DNA from: Candidatus Dadabacteria bacterium | GTDB taxonomy: Bacteria > Desulfobacterota_D > UBA1144 > Nemesobacterales > Nemesobacteraceae | Length of the DNA: 64,000 nucleotides | Direction of reading: 5' to 3' | Assembly (NCBI GenBank): GCA_022827275.1 | Contig: JAJDTG010000005.1 | Location: 62,001-126,000 of the forward strand | Shown here: piece by piece, positions 63,761 through 64,000 of the stretch | How the letters are laid out: each line of letters begins with the position of its first letter | How positions within the stretch are numbered: position 1 is the stretch's first letter | Program-made: the position numbers and the translations under genes | The notes under the pieces: model-generated | The model's database searches: none | Told to the model about the DNA's origin: nothing | The model's input: the letters and a program-made list of their open reading frames with translations, nothing else

Positions 63761-64000
63761 ATGATTAAGTCTTCAATCTCGCGCACAATGCTTGCGCTCC
63801 TTGGGAGCTTTCTTGCAATTTGTTTCTGGCCGGCTGAGTCGCATTCCGATCTTCTGAGTGGTACCGCTGAGGAAGTGGGTCTCAAGGTTGCAACCGAAGC
63901 TCGTGAGAACCAGAAGGGTTTCGGCAATTTCACCGCGAACCTGACCATGACGCTACGTAACAAGCAGGGGCAGGAAAGCCAGCGTTCACTTCGCCTCAAA
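63761..64000 (+). CDS. Partial LolA-like outer-membrane lipoprotein-sorting protein
   Basis: ATG 63761 follows a GGAG ribosome site (63751-63754), and the frame is open to the window end, so it is missing from the ORF track. The 80 visible residues have a signal peptide (MLALLGSFLAICFWPAESHS) and then the start of the LolA-like fold (KGFGNFTANLTMTLRNKQGQ, ESQRSLRLK). Proteins with this GFG..TMTLRN start are commonly encoded with RND pumps and outer-membrane barrels in lipid-transport clusters. The role here is likely periplasmic carriage of a lipid or sterol between the RND pump and the outer membrane. Confidence 0.8.
   Translation, partial: MIKSSISRTMLALLGSFLAICFWPAESHSDLLSGTAEEVGLKVATEARENQKGFGNFTANLTMTLRNKQGQESQRSLRLK

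Overview
The window reads as the chromosome of a Gram-negative bacterium: outer-membrane beta-barrels, a LolA-type protein, a prepilin peptidase and HtpG are all present. The core genes are rich in AGG/AGA and ATA codons. Long-form (ICL2-type) isocitrate lyase with malate synthase, a two-ring CDC48-type ATPase, and a ubiA-ubiX-ubiD-mqnE block (futalosine menaquinone route) point to an uncultured, probably marine lineage near the former deltaproteobacteria or Dadabacteria. That placement is inference from gene content only.

Layout. 0-6.4 kb: a leftward operon (CDC48 ATPase, pilD, DUF1460 hydrolase, partial coiled-coil gene), then recF and an MBL-fold hydrolase. 6.4-15.8 kb: tRNA-Pro, tRNA-Arg, mgtE, a DUF4160/DUF2442 pair, an internally deleted porin-like gene, aceB-aceA, an NCS2 permease and tRNA-His. 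15.8-28.7 kb: housekeeping (ychF, pyrD, argJ, recO, ubiA/X/D, mqnE, msrA, aat, a GATase, an NMNAT-like gene, a Tam-like methyltransferase). 28.7-40.5 kb: rpmE2, an AT-rich AbiE locus with a gutted toxin, hemB, an FN3/LRR surface protein, a broken methyltransferase, htpG, acpH, a porin, a GST and a DUF4143 ATPase.

40.6-64 kb is the striking part: a bacterial sterol-modification island. It holds three sterol C-24 methyltransferase (ERG6/SMT) homologues, a Rieske oxygenase of the DAF-36/Neverland/SdmA type, an ERG4/ERG24-family sterol reductase, an FAD oxidoreductase, an NAD(P)-binding reductase, and a cytochrome P450 fused behind a GPP34 (GOLPH3-like) domain, plus the 3' stump of a second such P450. 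Interleaved are envelope-transport genes (RND pump, TPR protein, outer-membrane barrel, LolA-like protein) and a complete partner-switching signalling module (STAS, anti-sigma-type kinase, response-regulator phosphatase, sensor kinase, solitary ligand-binding protein).

Four promoters inside the island (TPR, P450, barrel and LolA-like genes) share an AGATTTGA(A/C)TATA element. No squalene epoxidase or oxidosqualene cyclase is in the window, so the island either continues a de novo pathway encoded outside or takes up and remodels host or algal sterols. Codon usage in the island (CGC/CGT Arg, ATT/ATC Ile) differs from the flanks, which suggests acquisition by transfer.

A second theme is gene decay by internal deletion. 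Four genes keep both ends, or one end, of a recognisable family but lack the middle or carry a stop (porin-like 8.9 kb, XRE antitoxin 27 kb, AbiEii toxin 30.2 kb, methyltransferase 33.7 kb).
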